From assembly GCF_027244095.1 (NCBI RefSeq), contig NC_069662.1, positions 10,690,501-10,754,500 of the forward strand: a stretch of 64,000 nt of DNA, in the 5' to 3' direction. The notes under the pieces were generated by a model. It was not told the origin of the DNA and made no database searches. It was given only the letters and a program-made list of their open reading frames with translations. The translations under genes were made by a program, and so were the position numbers. Of this stretch, positions 1-10,920 are shown piece by piece (the first letter of the stretch is position 1; the number at the start of each line of letters is the position of its first letter). This DNA is from Hemicordylus capensis. Its lineage: Eukaryota > Chordata > Lepidosauria > Squamata > Cordylidae.

Positions 1-905
1 TGTTTGTCAGTAGGAGAGCCAATTGGGATGAGGATATTTTACTGGTTCTGGATGGGGTTGCACTCCCCTTGAAGGACCAAGTACACAGCTTGAGGGTATT
101 ACTGGACCTGGCTCTGCTTTTGTAAGCTCAGGTGGAGGTGGTGGCCAGGGCTTTGCACGGCTTTGGCTAGTGCACCAGCTGTGCCCCTTTCTCAAGAAGG
201 CAGGTCTGGCCACAGTTACCCATGCCTTGGTCACGTCACGGCTGGATTACTGTAATGCATTCTATGTAGGGCTGCCCTTGAAGAATATCTGGAAACTTCA
301 GCTTGTACAAAATGTGGCAGCTAGGGCTCTATCTGGAGCTGCCTGGTGTGATCATATCACACCTATTTTGAAAGAGCTCCACTAGCTACCAGTGTGTTTC
401 TGGGTCCAATTCAAGGTGCTGTTTTTGACTTTTAAAGTCCTTCATGGTTTGGGCCCGGGATACCTGAGGGTCCGCCTGCTCCCAAGGGTTGCTGCCCGCT
501 TCACAAGATCATCTGAGGGGGCTCTGCTCTGGGTGCTGACAATGAGGGAGGCTCGGTTGTCGTTCACGTGGGACATGGCCTTCTCTGTTGCTGCCCCCAG
601 ACTCTGGAATGCTTTCCCAGTGGTCATTCGCCCTTGGACTCCATCACAGTTTTTAGAAAGCTTGTTAAACCTTGGCTTTTTATCCAGGCCTTTACATGAT
701 TGTTTTATTGCTGTTTCTGTCTGTTTTTATCCTTGTACAGTTTTTATGTTTGTATTTTATATATTTTAAATCAGTTTTGTTGCCATATGTTTAGCTTAAT
801 ACCTTTAACTGTCATTTTTATTATATATTTTTTAACTTTTGTAAAACTCCTTGGGATTGTTTTTAATGAAAGGTGGTATATAAATTTAACAATAAATAAA
901 AAATA
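1..905 (+). mobile_element. L2/CR1-like LINE, 3' portion, decayed
   Basis: Broken reading frames on the + strand give the typical C-terminal region of an L2/CR1-type non-LTR retrotransposon: [20 protein letters not shown], then [10 protein letters not shown], then FSVAAPRLWNAFPV, followed by the tail with a short AATAAATAAA run near 890-903. The 5' part lies beyond the window edge. The frame changes near 385 and there are stops, so it is a dead copy. It sits in intron 4 of V2R gene A. A similar copy lies on the - strand at 25700-26795. The assignment to L2 rather than CR1 is by eye. Confidence 0.7.
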
Positions 906-946
906 CTCACAAGGAATACACACAACCCCCCAAGATTTTGAAGGCT

Positions 947-1415
947 GAGTTCGCACATAATGCAAAACCATGGGTCCAATGGACCCACATCTCCTTTCCC
1001 CACTCCCTGCTCTTCTGTCTGAATTTGGACATAACTGAGAGCAGGCACTCTGCAGTCAGGGAGACTGAAGACAAGAGGGGTGAACTGGCTGTGCAGGCTT
1101 CCTTCTTGTATGAAGGAAAGCCCACATAGCCAATCCCAGCCAGAAAGAAGGAAGACCTTCCTCCTTCAACTCCAGTTACAGAGAACACAGCCTGCAGTTC
1201 CTCATTGTCACATAACACAGGCTGTGCTCAACCTTGTGTTGGCATGGTGAAAATCACTACAACCCAAAGGTACAAAATGGAGTTTGGAGAGTGAAACTTT
1301 GGGTTGCTCTCCATGTGTAACTGGAGTTTGGACAGGGTGTCCTTCATTTGGACATACAGGTTTGTCAACTTCTGGCCCCATCAACTCTGGTTTCATGTTA
1401 CACGTGAGTGGGGTG
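947..1415. repeat. Interspersed repeat with imperfect terminal inverted repeats (GTTCGCACATAATG type)
   Basis: The left end (GTTCGCACATAATGC...) is an imperfect inverted match to the right end (...TTTCATGTTACACGTGAG). Internal blocks such as CCTTCAACTCCAGTTACAGA recur near 33890-33930 (inverted) and 47100-47130, so it belongs to a dispersed family. No coding capacity is seen. It fills the rest of intron 4 before exon 5 of gene A. Superfamily is unknown to me. Confidence 0.4.
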
Positions 1416-1577
1416 ACTGAGTTATTTATAGCCCAGGTCCGCCGGCTGCAATGGACACAAGCAATGTCATTATACCACACCAGCAGCAATCCATTTCTTC
1501 ACCACATATTGATCACTGAGACACCAACTCTTGACATCTGCTTTCCAGTATTCAAACACCACTTTCATTTTGGATAG

Positions 1578-1704
1578 GCACAGCCACTTTCTCTATGTAA
1601 TGGCCCTTGCTATCCCGGTTACAGTAGGAAAAAGAAGGAAGGGGAGCCATTTTGTTGCTATGATTGCCTTCCATGCCCAGAAGGGAAGATTTCAAACCAG
1701 CAAG
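1578..1704 (+). CDS. V2R gene A exon 5 (cysteine-rich linker)
   Basis: Acceptor TTGGATAG precedes 1578; donor GTAAGAAG follows 1704. The 127 nt encode [20 protein letters not shown], then [20 protein letters not shown] and QQ, plus one base of the split Asp codon (phase 1). It carries six of the nine cysteines that link the Venus-flytrap domain to the 7TM bundle. The long open frame from 1531 runs in another register and is not the product. Confidence 0.93.
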
Positions 1705-4700
1705 GTAAGAAGTGTAGTGAGTTTATCAGCCATTTTAACTATGATTTACTTGTTATTCATCAATATAACATATTGCATATATAAATGTTTCCCTGATTAC
1801 TGTAAAGTGGTCCACAATTGGATGGTAATGATGGTTACTGATTAGTTGATACAAGGCTGGTTGACACAATGGAAGAAAAGGAGAAGCACCCTACCCTAAT
1901 CTGGGAGCTGTGCTCACTCCGATTTTCTGCTTGTGTGTGAATTTTAAAAAAAGGTTTGGAAGAATTGACAGGGATCATCTGCTAAGCAGCAGCTGGGTAG
2001 GAGGGCTTTCCTTCCTACCTCATTAAAGAGCTGGGTAGGGGTGTGCCCGGAACCGTCTGGCCCAGTTCTATTCGAGGCCAGACCAGCCTCGAACGGAAGC
2101 GGGCCAGTTCGATCCGGGCCCCCCTCGAACACCCCCGTCTGGTCCAGTCCCGGACCAGTCCAAGAATTTTTTTTAAAAAAACTAAAAGTAAACTAAGTAC
2201 CTGTAGCCCCTTTGAGGGGCTTGCTGAAGCTCTGTGTGTGTGTGTGTGTCTCCACGTGGATTCCCTCTCCCCCTGCCAGCCTTCATCATCACCACCGCAG
2301 CCAGGTAAGTAATGCCTTTTTGGCCCTTTTTGGCCTCCCTAAGGTCGAGCGGCCGCCATTTTGGTGGCGGCTGCGCATGCGCAAATGCCTCACAGAGGGC
2401 ATTTGTGCATGCGTGGCGGCCACCAAAATGGTGGCCGCTCAATCTTACGGAGGTCCAAAAGGGCCCAAAAGACATTACTTACCTAGCCATGGTGGTGATG
2501 ATGACGGCCGGCGGCTGGAGAGGGAACCCGCATGGACACACACACCTCTGCGGCTTCAGAAAGCCCCCCAAAGGGGCTACAGGTACTTAATTTACTTTTA
2601 AAAAAAAATTTAAAAAAAATTCGCGGACCTGCCTGACTGTACCCGGTGGTCCAATTCCAGTCCAATGGAGCCGGGGGTGTGTGTGTTTCAATTTGACCAC
2701 GAACCCCAAAGCACCGAGACCAGACCGCCGGACCGCCAGACCACTGGACTGGTCCGCACATCCCTAGGGCTGGGTTCAGTTGCTGGGCACCCGGAGAGGA
2801 GAGCTGGTCTTGTGGTATCAAGCATGACTTGTCCCCTAGCTAAGCAGGGTCTGTCTTGGTGGCATATGAATGGGAGATTTGATGAGTGAGCATGGTAAAA
2901 TATTCCCCTCAGTGGATGGAGACACTCTGGGAAGAGCAGGAGGTTCCAAGCTCCCTCCCTGGTATCTCCATGATAGGGCTGAGAGAGATTCCTGCCTGCA
3001 ACCTTGGAGAAGCTGCTGCCAGTCTGTCTAGAAAATACTGAGTTAGATGGATCTATGGTCTGAATCTGCATATGGCAGCTTCCTATGTTCCTGTAGGATG
3101 GAGCCCTCCTATTCAGCTGCTGCTTAATAAGCCATCACTATGGCTCTTCTCATGACCAAATGGGGCTGGGCTGCAGGGAAGTTACGACCATACGACCAGA
3201 GCCTCCTTTTGGCTCTGCAGCCTGTATGCCCACACAAATGCCACAGTGGCATTCTCCTTTGCTGGAGCCTCCAGCTATCCCACAACACATCTCATGAGCA
3301 GTAGAGAGGCAGCCATCAGTACTGCAGAAGCTCCGCTCTGCCTGCCCTGCAAGTCACAGAACGCTTTGGTAAACATGGCCAGAACAGTTTAATTTGTGCC
3401 AGCTGTACAGACAACCCAAACCACAAGGGAGGATTGGTCTCTCTGTGTCCTTCCTCGCTTTTAACCATCTAGGCTACCCAGGTTCAGGAGGACTCCCCAT
3501 GCTTCAGATGACCACAGATTCCTGGGCTGACACCCTCTTACCCAGGAATGTGTGGTCATGGGAACAGGCTCATTGTCTGTGCCTCTGACTTGTTTTGTTG
3601 TTGTTGTTGTTTTGATCACCCACAAGCTGAAAACAGGAGCACACACAGCTCCCACACTAGCGTCGGACACTTCTCTTGCCCTCTTTACCATCATGTGAAC
3701 CAGCTTACAGTCTAGTATGACCTACATAAGTGTCTTTATCACCTTGCAAATGCAACAAAAAGAATTATTATAGTACATGGCAATAATAGAGGTAGTGATA
3801 ACTCTGGTTTTTTTGTTAGCAAGAGTACAGAATTAAGATATTGTAAGGGCTTCAGTTGAGATTCCTCTGGTCACTGTTATCCCAATTCTTCTGGCATGCC
3901 TACAATTTCTTGCAAATATCCTTGATTGAGAAGTCAAAAACCTTGGGGCTATTCACATGACTCCATGTGCGTGGTTGGGCAGGTGGGGTGTGGGGAAGAT
4001 GGCAGGGTTTAACCTACTTTCCCCCAGATAACCACTCAGAGTTGGGGCAGCATGCAAGCCATGCACCCACATGACCAGTGCTGCAGGGAGCAATGAGGAT
4101 GAATCTCTGCACTGCTTCCAGCAGCATTGGTAAACAGAGGCTGGGACTAATTGTTCTGGCCACCAGGAATCCCACAATGCAATACGCAATATGCATGATG
4201 CATTGGGGGATTCCTCCAAGAGATGGGCACTCTAGGTGTCCATCTCTGTGTCCAATGGAACTAAGCATAGCCTCAGTGATCACACGAGCAGCAAGCTCAG
4301 GTTAAGGGAGTGCTCATTCCCTGAGCTAACTGCTGGGCTAGGTGGTGCTGGCCCACTGGGGTCAGGTCTGTCCCAGCAGTTCTCATATGCAGCATAACCC
4401 AGTCTGAGCATCCCTAGCCTGGGTTAGGCTGTGCGTGAGAACAGCTTAATTGTCTATCAGATTTCATGAAGGACCTTGTAATATTGTACCTTGATAACAG
4501 CAATTAGGGATGTGCATGACGATCTTCGGCGCTGGCAGGGGTAGAGCTTTAAAGGCGGAGGAGGGTGTACTCACCCCTCCCGCCGCATTTCCCCTGCCGG
4601 CGCACTGTCGGTTTTAAGCCCCTCGGGGCGGCAGCGTTCCTCCCTGCCGCCCTGTTTCTGCCTCGGCTGGAAGTGGCTGGAAGTCGCGAGTGCGCGTGTG

Positions 4701-5872
4701 CAAGTGCTCCAAGGCAGGGAGGAACACTGCCGCCCCGAGGGGCTTAAAACCGACAGTGCGCCGGCAGGGGAAGTGCGGCGGGAAGGGTGAGTACACCCTC
4801 CCCGCCCTTAAAGCTCTACCCCCGCTGGCGTCAAAACGCCGAAGCGGCCCCTAGCCTGAAAAGTTTTGGAGGCCTTTACAATGGCCTCCGAAACGTTTTG
4901 GGCACATGCCTAACAGCAATGCACTATTTATAGGACTGACAGATTGAAAAATCCATGTTTTCTTTTACAGATGTGGATTACTGTTTTCAGTGTTCAGAAG
5001 ATCATCATCCAAACATAGACCAAGATGGGTGCATTCCAAAAGTTATAACCTTCTTGTCTTATGAAGAACCTCTGGGAACCAGTTTGGCCAGCTGTGCTCT
5101 TTCCTTTGCTTTCATTACAGTTTTGGTTCTTGGGATCTTCATTAAGCACCAGGAGACTCCCATCGTCAAAGCCAACAACAGAAACCTCACCTACACTCTC
5201 CTCATCTCTCTCCTGCTCTCCTTCCTTTGCATTATGCTCTTTATTGGCCAACCCGGAAAGATGATGTGCCTTCTTCAAAAAATTTCCTTTGGCATGGTCT
5301 TTGCAGTGGCAGTTTCTTGCATTTTGGGCAAAACGACCATTGTGGTTCTTACTTTCATGGCCACCAAGCCAGGATCAAATATGAAGAAATGGTTGGGGAA
5401 ATGGATGGCCAACTCCATTGTTCTTTTCTGCTCGCTTATTCAAGGTATTATTTGTATTGTGTGGCTGGCAACCTTTCCCCCATTCCCAGATCTTGACATG
5501 CATGCAATGACTGAAGAAATAGTATTGGAGTGTAATGTGGGGTCAAATTTCATGTTTTATTGTGTTCTTAGCTTTTTGGGTTTTCTGGCCATTGTGAGCT
5601 TTATTGCGGCTTTAAAGGCCAGGAAGTTACCAGATAGTTTTAATGAAGCCAAATTCATCACCTTCAGCATGTTGATCTTCTGCAGTGTTTGGGTGTCCTT
5701 TGTCCCCGCTTACCTGAGCACCAAGGGGAAGTCTATGGTGGCTGTGGAGGTCTTTTCCATCTTAGCCTCCAGTTCTGGGTTATTAAGCTGCATCTTTTTC
5801 CCCAAATGCTTTGTCATTGTGCTGAGGAGGAATTTGAACAAAAGGGAGCATCTAATAAAGAAAAAATACTAA
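1578..5872 (+). CDS. V2R gene A, partial: vomeronasal type-2 receptor, exons 5 and 6 only
   Basis: This is the 3' end of a class C pheromone receptor (family: vomeronasal type-2 receptor, Go-coupled, peptide or protein ligands, vomeronasal sensory neurons). Only the cysteine-rich linker exon (1578-1704) and the 7TM exon (4971-5872) are in view; exons 1-4 must lie left of the window. All nine cysteines of the linker (NCD3G domain) are present across the exon junction, the intron is phase 1 with AG and GT signals, and exon 6 is open to a TAA stop. Exon sizes (127 and 902 nt) equal those of genes B and C, but the protein is clearly more diverged, for example in the linker ([14 protein letters not shown]) and the C-terminus ([13 protein letters not shown]). 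The intron is enlarged to about 3.3 kb by repeats. The visible part is intact; the upstream part cannot be judged. Confidence 0.93.
2036..2766. mobile_element. hAT-like foldback element with 8-bp target duplication
   Basis: Ends read TAGGGGTGTGC... and ...GCACATCCCTA. The flanks are GAGCTGGG (2028-2035) and GGGCTGGG (2767-2774), a 7/8 match, which fits the 8-bp target duplications of hAT transposons. The interior is a large imperfect palindrome: 'CTGTAGCCCCTTTGAGGGGC' near 2201 mirrors 'GCCCCCCAAAGGGGCTACAG' near 2563, and the two arms meet around 2400 at the AATGCCTCACAGAGGGCATT turn. It includes a (GT)n run at 2229-2250. No transposase frame is seen, so it is non-autonomous. Confidence 0.72.
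2795..3095 (+). mobile_element. SINE with 5S-rRNA-like head
   Basis: The head contains CTAGCTAAGCAGGGTCTG and TGAATGGGAGAT, which resemble the internal promoter region of 5S rRNA (GAAGCTAAGCAGGGTC and GGATGGGAGAC). The body (TTCCTGCCTGCAACCTTGGA) and the tail (TATGGCAGCTTCCTATGTTC) recur at 18440-18967, 25160-25250 and 39600-39838. This matches the 5S-derived SINE class known from squamates. It lies in intron 5 of gene A. Confidence 0.75.
3137..3575. repeat. Interspersed TIR repeat, TTCTCATGACC family
   Basis: Begins GGCTCTTCTCATGACC and ends TGTGGTCATGGGAACAGGCT, an imperfect inverted pair. The interior (CTCCAGCTATCCCACAA, AACATGGCCAG, TACCCAGGTTCAGGAGGA) matches the copy at 6490-6975 in the same orientation. 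There is no coding capacity. Probably a non-autonomous DNA transposon; superfamily not determined. Confidence 0.5.
3946..4447. repeat. Interspersed TIR repeat, TTCACATGAC family (diverged member)
   Basis: Left end GGGGCTATTCACATGACTCC and right end GTGCGTGAGAACAGCTT are an imperfect inverted pair. The central AATCCCACAATGCAAT block resembles the CCCACAATGCA block of the copy at 6490-6975. It lies in gene A intron 5. The stretch 3576-3945 between this and the previous repeat holds a short (TTG)n run near 3592-3613 and nothing else I recognise. Confidence 0.4.
4505..4912. mobile_element. hAT-like foldback element with perfect 8-bp target duplication
   Basis: Ends TAGGGATGTGC... and ...GCACATGCCTA pair over 10 of 11 positions. 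Both flanks are ACAGCAAT (4497-4504 and 4913-4920), a perfect 8-bp duplication, the hallmark of hAT insertion. The interior is a near-perfect palindrome: the GTGTACTCACCCCTCCCGCC arm near 4565 mirrors the arm at 4775-4802. It is non-autonomous. The insertion lies only about 58 bases upstream of the exon 6 acceptor of gene A. Confidence 0.82.
4971..5872 (+). CDS. V2R gene A exon 6 (7TM domain, terminal exon)
   Basis: Acceptor TTTTCTTTTACAG ends at 4970; the first two bases finish the split Asp codon. The exon encodes the last three linker cysteines, seven membrane spans and a short basic tail ending at TAA (5870-5872). Family motifs are visible: [20 protein letters not shown] in TM2, [12 protein letters not shown] before TM6 and [14 protein letters not shown] after TM7. 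The in-frame ATG at 4955 lies in the intron and is not a start. Confidence 0.95.
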
Positions 5873-6489
5873 CAAAAATGCCTGTGTCTTCTCCTCTATG
5901 CTGTGTTCAAAAGCTGCTTTATCTGTTGGGAGTTTCTGAGAGTTTCCCTCTACACAGCACTGGAGTGAGGTGGTTCAGCTTAGGTGGCAAATTAGGGCAA
6001 TGTTAAATGGAATATAAGTGTCTCATTTTATGTATTATTATATTTCATTCTGGAGTTTATGCTTCACACAGTGGTAGGACTGCATTCAAGAGCTAAAAAT
6101 TCCAATGAGAACTTGTCATGGGAGTGATTTGCTTGATTTTGATACCATTTTAGGAATATGTGGAGGAATCTAGTTCAATATATCCTTCATTTTGGAAATG
6201 TAGAGCCCTGTGGGTTCACCTTTGCTATATCATTGTATTTTTTAGTTTGGCAATTTATATAAACATATTATTGTTTAATAAAGTATCAAAATGAGTTGCT
6301 ATCCAGAAAACTCATCGTGTATGTATGTTTTATATGTATGTATTGGCCACTGTTTACATTTGTAGTTATTTGCAGTAATAACATCAATTTCTTTCTACGT
6401 GTTTGTTTACATTTTGGTCTTTGATTGCATTTCCAGTTTGCAATTGACCTTTGGTCAAATGCCAGAATGTCTTGAATAGGTAGAATGTG
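5873..6489 (+). other. Gene A 3' UTR and flank
   Basis: AT-rich unique-looking sequence after the stop of gene A. No other gene is seen. An AATAAA hexamer occurs at 6277-6282, about 405 nt past the stop. Confidence 0.5.
6277..6282 (+). promoter_or_regulatory. Candidate poly(A) signal of gene A
   Basis: AATAAA in an AT-rich stretch downstream of the gene A stop. The cleavage site cannot be seen from sequence alone. Confidence 0.4.
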
Positions 6490-6975
6490 AGGCTGTTCGC
6501 ATGACCATATAGGGGTAGGCTGGAGGGAAGGTGCTCTCCTACCTTGTGCCTTCCAGTCAGCCACAGCCTTCTTCCAGTCTTGCAGTTCATGCTTCCACAC
6601 AAACAGGTCAGTGGCAATCTTCATTGCTAATATCAGAAGCTAGGGCCTCCAGCTATCCCACAATGCACTGTATGAGCAGAGGAGAGGCAGCCCTCAGTAC
6701 TGCAGCAGCTTCACCCTGTCTCACCTCGCAACCACAGGGCTCTACTATAAACATGGCCAGGAACAGTTTAAAACAGTGCAGCAGCACAGTTGACCAAAAA
6801 AAGGTCGGATGGGCTCCATTTTTGTCCTACCTCAATTTTAACCTGGCTAAGGGATCTGGGCTACCCAGGTTCAGAAATGTTGGGTCAGGAGGATGCCCAG
6901 TGCCCTAGATGACCACAGATTCCTGGGTTAAGCCCCTCCTACCCAGGAATCTCTGGTCATGAGAACAGGTTCAAC
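6490..6975. repeat. Interspersed TIR repeat, TTCGCATGACC family
   Basis: Begins GGCTGTTCGCATGACCA and ends TGGTCATGAGAACAGG, a clear inverted pair. The interior matches the 3137-3575 copy (CTCCAGCTATCCCACAATGC, AGGAGAGGCAGCC, AACATGGCCAGGAACAGTTT). No coding capacity. The stretch 6976-7857 after it holds only a short tandem CTGGAGTGAGG triplicate near 7420-7452. Confidence 0.55.
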
Positions 6976-7857
6976 ATGTATGCCACCACTTAGCATCTGG
7001 TGGCATTCCCCACTATCTCAAAGATGCTCATTTCCTTTCTTATTAGAGACCAATGCCTCAGTTTTCTGGTGGCCTTGTTTACTCAGGGGTCTTTCCAGCC
7101 GATATATCTCCTATTGTTTTACTGAGGACCAGAAAAGGCTGCAGCTGAAAAAGGCCAGCTGCAGAAGATGGTAGAAAGGCCTCACTACCCCAACAATGCC
7201 ACCATCCTCACTTGTCACACAGCATACACTATATTCAAAAGCAAAATGAACAGAATACTTGGTTTCTATGCCCTGCCTCTTTGGGGTTAATATGGGCTTA
7301 ATTCGGTGTCCTGTCAGAAAGTCCCTGGGTGCATCTCCTTTTGAGGGTAAGTGTGCAGACTCCTGTTTGGGACCTTTTGAAAGGGGTTCAGATCACACAG
7401 AAAAGAAGTTGAAGGGACTGGAGTGAGGCTGGAGTGAGGCTGGAGTGAGGCTTCCTTCCCTCCCCACTCAAGGGAAATGACCCCAAAGAAAAGCCTAAGC
7501 AGTTGCAGCAGCCTGGTTTCCCTCTCACATCTGAGCAAGGGAGGAAGTTAACAGAACAGAGAGAAAACTGATCAGAGTATCCCCCCCACCCCCAGCGGTT
7601 TCCTTTTCCTTGAGTTAGCAAGGAATAAGCTCATGACACCTTCTAGTAGCCAGTATCGAAATGACAGCTGTGCATTGTATGCTAAAGTATATTGTATAGT
7701 CATAAGCTTTTTATGGAGTGATATGGGAGGTCTCAGCTGGCAATTGAGAACCCTCAGGGTTTCATGGCTGCTTTACCACATGGCAACCCTTGCCTGTGAA
7801 GCCCCTTCTCATGCTCCAGAAATCTGGAAGATGGCACTATTCTGAGATGTAACGTAA

Positions 7858-8291
7858 TAGGGATGGGCACGAACCAGCTCAGGCAGCCATGGGTGAGGAG
7901 GGAATTGGGTCCTTTAAAAAGCAGGTAAGCAGGTCCTTACTGCCCACTGCTTTTCTGGGTGTGGCACTCACTTTTCAAAAGGCCATAAGTGGCTGCAGCA
8001 CTGCTCTCAGCAGGCTGCATATGGTGTCGGCACGCACATGGCTGCCATGCATGCGCGATGGCCATGTGCATACTGATCCACATGCAGGCTGCTGGGAGAA
8101 GCACTGCCGCCACACATGGCCTTTTGAAAAACAAGCACCACACCTGAAAAAGTGGTGGGGTGGTGGAGGAGCAGGTAAGGGTAAAAAACCCGACCTTCGC
8201 CCTGCCAAACCGGTTTGGAGACATGTGCCTGAGCTGGTTCGGCACCATCTGGAAACGAAAGAGGAGACGAATCGGTCTGGGCACATCCCCA
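7858..8291. mobile_element. hAT-like foldback element, TAGGGATGGGC family
   Basis: Ends TAGGGATGGGCACGAACCAG and ...GGGCACATCCCCA form an inverted pair; the inner arms GAACCAGCTCAGGCA and TGCCTGAGCTGGTTC also pair. No matching 8-bp flank is seen here (TAACGTAA against CAATATAT), so the edges may be eroded. No coding capacity; long frames crossing it are chance. Confidence 0.6.
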
Positions 8292-9457
8292 CAATATATC
8301 GGTTTTCTGCTGCAGTGTTCCAGATGTTTAGAGTAGACTTCTGAAGCCCTTTCTCATGCTTCTTGAAGCGGAAACTATTCCGAGACATAACTAAACTCTT
8401 TTCTGCAGCAATGATTCAGACCCCGTAGTGGCAAGGGTGTCGCTATAACTGAACAAGGTGGGACATCTTTGACAACTTTTGAAAAGTATCTAGAGACACA
8501 TTGAGCCTTTTCTCATGACTGGGGAGAAAGAGCTGGAGGGAGAGCAAGGAGGAAGGGTGCTAGCATTTACCTTCCCAAAGACGATTCCTCTGTCTTTGCT
8601 GGACAGGCGGATTGCCCATCCAAATTATTGCTGGCTGCAACTGGCAGGGCAGAGAGTAAGACATTGGGAAGCACTGGCCCAGCCTCTGACCCTAAGTGCT
8701 TCCGGGTGCAGCCGGCAATAATCTAGGCACCCTCCCTCACCCTTAAAGGTACCCCCCACTTTTGAACCAGCGCCCGGTGGTTCCGTGCACATCCCTACCT
8801 ATTAATGCATAACTCAAGTGACCAATATATTTCGCACTGCAAAATAGAACCAGTAAATATCATTTTGTGTTGTCAGTACAGAATTTTAAAAAGCATCGGT
8901 TAATCCATGAGATCTGAAGTTCCTTTTTGGATTTTGAAATGTCCCCTTGGTGGAATATTGGCCCAATTGGTACCTTCCAAATTTTTTGCCATACTGATCA
9001 TAGTATCGGGTATCTTTTTAGGATTAGGTCCCCCCCACCCCTTTCTGAAGGCTTTGGTTTTTTTGGTGACTTTTCTCACTATGGGTCATTAATAACCCTC
9101 ATATCTTTTGCTGCCCTTAGAATAGGACCAGAAAAGACTTTGACAGAGCTGTGACAAACATGTTTGTTCCGAAATGTCACAAAAAATGTGTACTTCTGAA
9201 TAGGTGATCATTTCCCCTGTAATTCTCTAATGCACTAACATTATTTCTACTACTTACCATCAAAGTCCACAAAGAGTTTCACTGGCAAAATGATGACTCA
9301 AGGATACTATTTATATCCCCTGTGCTGGTACTTTACTCTCTACAGTTCATGATGTGGCCATTCACATCAGTCTATGATCATCTGGAGCACTCACATGGCA
9401 AAGTGGGAAGAGTTGCTGGTGGCTAGTAGGAAGATTTCCACGTACAATGTTGCTATT
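8292..9457. other. Intergenic stretch without recognised gene
   Basis: No V2R exon or other gene recognised. A TAGGGATGTGC-type end in reverse form (CCGTGCACATCCCTA) finishes at about 8797, marking the remnant of another hAT-like element whose left edge I cannot place. The rest is AT-rich. Confidence 0.4.
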
Positions 9458-10519
9458 CAGGGGCGTATCTAGGGTAGGGCAGGCAGGGCACATGCCCCGG
9501 GAGCCACTTGAAGGGGGCGTCATTTTGTAAAATTAAAAAAAAAAATTAAAATGGCTGCCGAAAACAAAATGGCCACCATGCATGCTCAAATGGCCTCTGT
9601 GAGGCCCTAGGTCATGCCAGGCCTTGCAGAGGCCATTTGAGCATGCACGGTGGCCATTTTGTTTTCAGTGGCCTTAAAAAAAAAGATTATTTTTAAAAAT
9701 GGCCACCGGGAATGCTCAAATGGTCCCTGCGAGGCCCTAGAGGCCAGCGGGGTGAGGGGGAACCTCTGCAAAAAAAACCCCAGCCTTTAGGAAGCCCCCC
9801 AAAGGGGCTACAGGTAATAAAACCTAAAAAATTAATATAATATAAGACACTGTACACATATTCAGATTGGCACTATGTACAGAGAATCAGGGCTTGTGAA
9901 TACTGAGCTGATGCTTATGAGCTAGGATTGTATTCATTTGCTCTTACTTTGCTTCTTGTGATAAGTGAGTTAAATGTGATGTCTTGCTAATATGGCTATT
10001 AATGGTGAGTTTGTTTTTGAATCAGTGTGAAATCCTTAATATTAAGGCCCACTGGGAGTTTCTTGCTCTCTTTCTCTCATTTTAACGGTCCTTCTGAAAG
10101 ACTAGAATATATTCCAAGCAGTGACACAGTTTACTCTGCATACCCTTTAATTATTTTCAGATTATCTGGGAAAAGTCAAATTCTCCATTGATTTTTAAAA
10201 CTTATGTAATGGTGATGCTACAATGCATAGTAGAGAATTAGACAGGGACTTCTGTTTAGTTTTCCAAGTACACCTCCATATAGTATTTGGGTATTTCATG
10301 AGCCCCAGCATACTGAAATTTGTAGTTTTCCAGCATTTTTTGGTCTGGCTAAGACCACTGCTAAATAGTTTTTGAAATATTAAAGGATTAACGAGCCTGA
10401 CTTGTATTTTTCAGCTGATATTATGGTAAAGTTATCTGAAATATGGCTGTCAGATGTTTGGACAGGGGGCGCAATTTCAGTGCTTGCCCTAGGCGCTATT
10501 TTCCCTAGATACACCTCTG
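9458..10519 (+). mobile_element. hAT-like non-autonomous element, CAGGGGCGTATCTAGG family
   Basis: Starts CAGGGGCGTATCTAGGGT and ends CCCTAGATACACCTCTG, terminal inverted repeats typical of hAT families. The whole length is repeated at 40189-41478 in the same orientation, including TTAATGGTGAGTTTGT and CAGCATTTTTTGGTCTGGCT. Inside near 9545-9665 is a palindrome around a GAGGCCCTAGG motif. No transposase frame is visible. The flanking 8-mers here do not match each other. Confidence 0.72.
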
Positions 10520-10920
10520 CCCATAGGAATGATGGAGGTTTCAGCAGCCCCATAACTGCACTTGGAGGGCATCGGGGTGGCCCAGAGCGAGTGGTGGTGT
10601 AGAGCACATAGGGTGCCAACCACCCCCATGGGTTGCTACCCATGGAGTACTGGGTTCTGTTGTTTCTGAGGTGTTTTGAGTGTAGATTCTCTGGTAGCAT
10701 ATGAGAGTGGATTCGTGGTTTGTCATTGATAATCTCATATGCTACCAGAGAATCTATACTCAGAACACCTCAGAAACAACAGAACCCAGCACCCCATGAG
10801 TTAGCAACCCATGGGGGTGGTTTGCAACCTATGTGCACTACACCACCACTCACTCCCAGCCACCTCAGTGCCCCCCAGGTTGAGTTATGGGGCTGCTGAA
10901 AGCTCTATTATTCCCTAGGG
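10520..10920. repeat. Giant hairpin, arms about 187 bp, loop about 26 bp
   Basis: The arm 10520-10706 is nearly the reverse complement of 10733-10920: TCTCTGGTAGCATATGAGA pairs with TCTCATATGCTACCAGAGA at the loop, and TTTCAGCAGCCCCATAACT pairs with GTTATGGGGCTGCTGAAA toward the base. It starts exactly where the hAT-like element at 9458-10519 ends. No coding role is evident. Origin (foldback transposon or a local inverted duplication) is unknown. Confidence 0.75.

Noticed and set aside
4955-5872. Start codon at 4955 for gene A
   Set aside because: The ATG lies in the polypyrimidine tract before the AG at 4969-4970; the real upstream exon is at 1578-1704.
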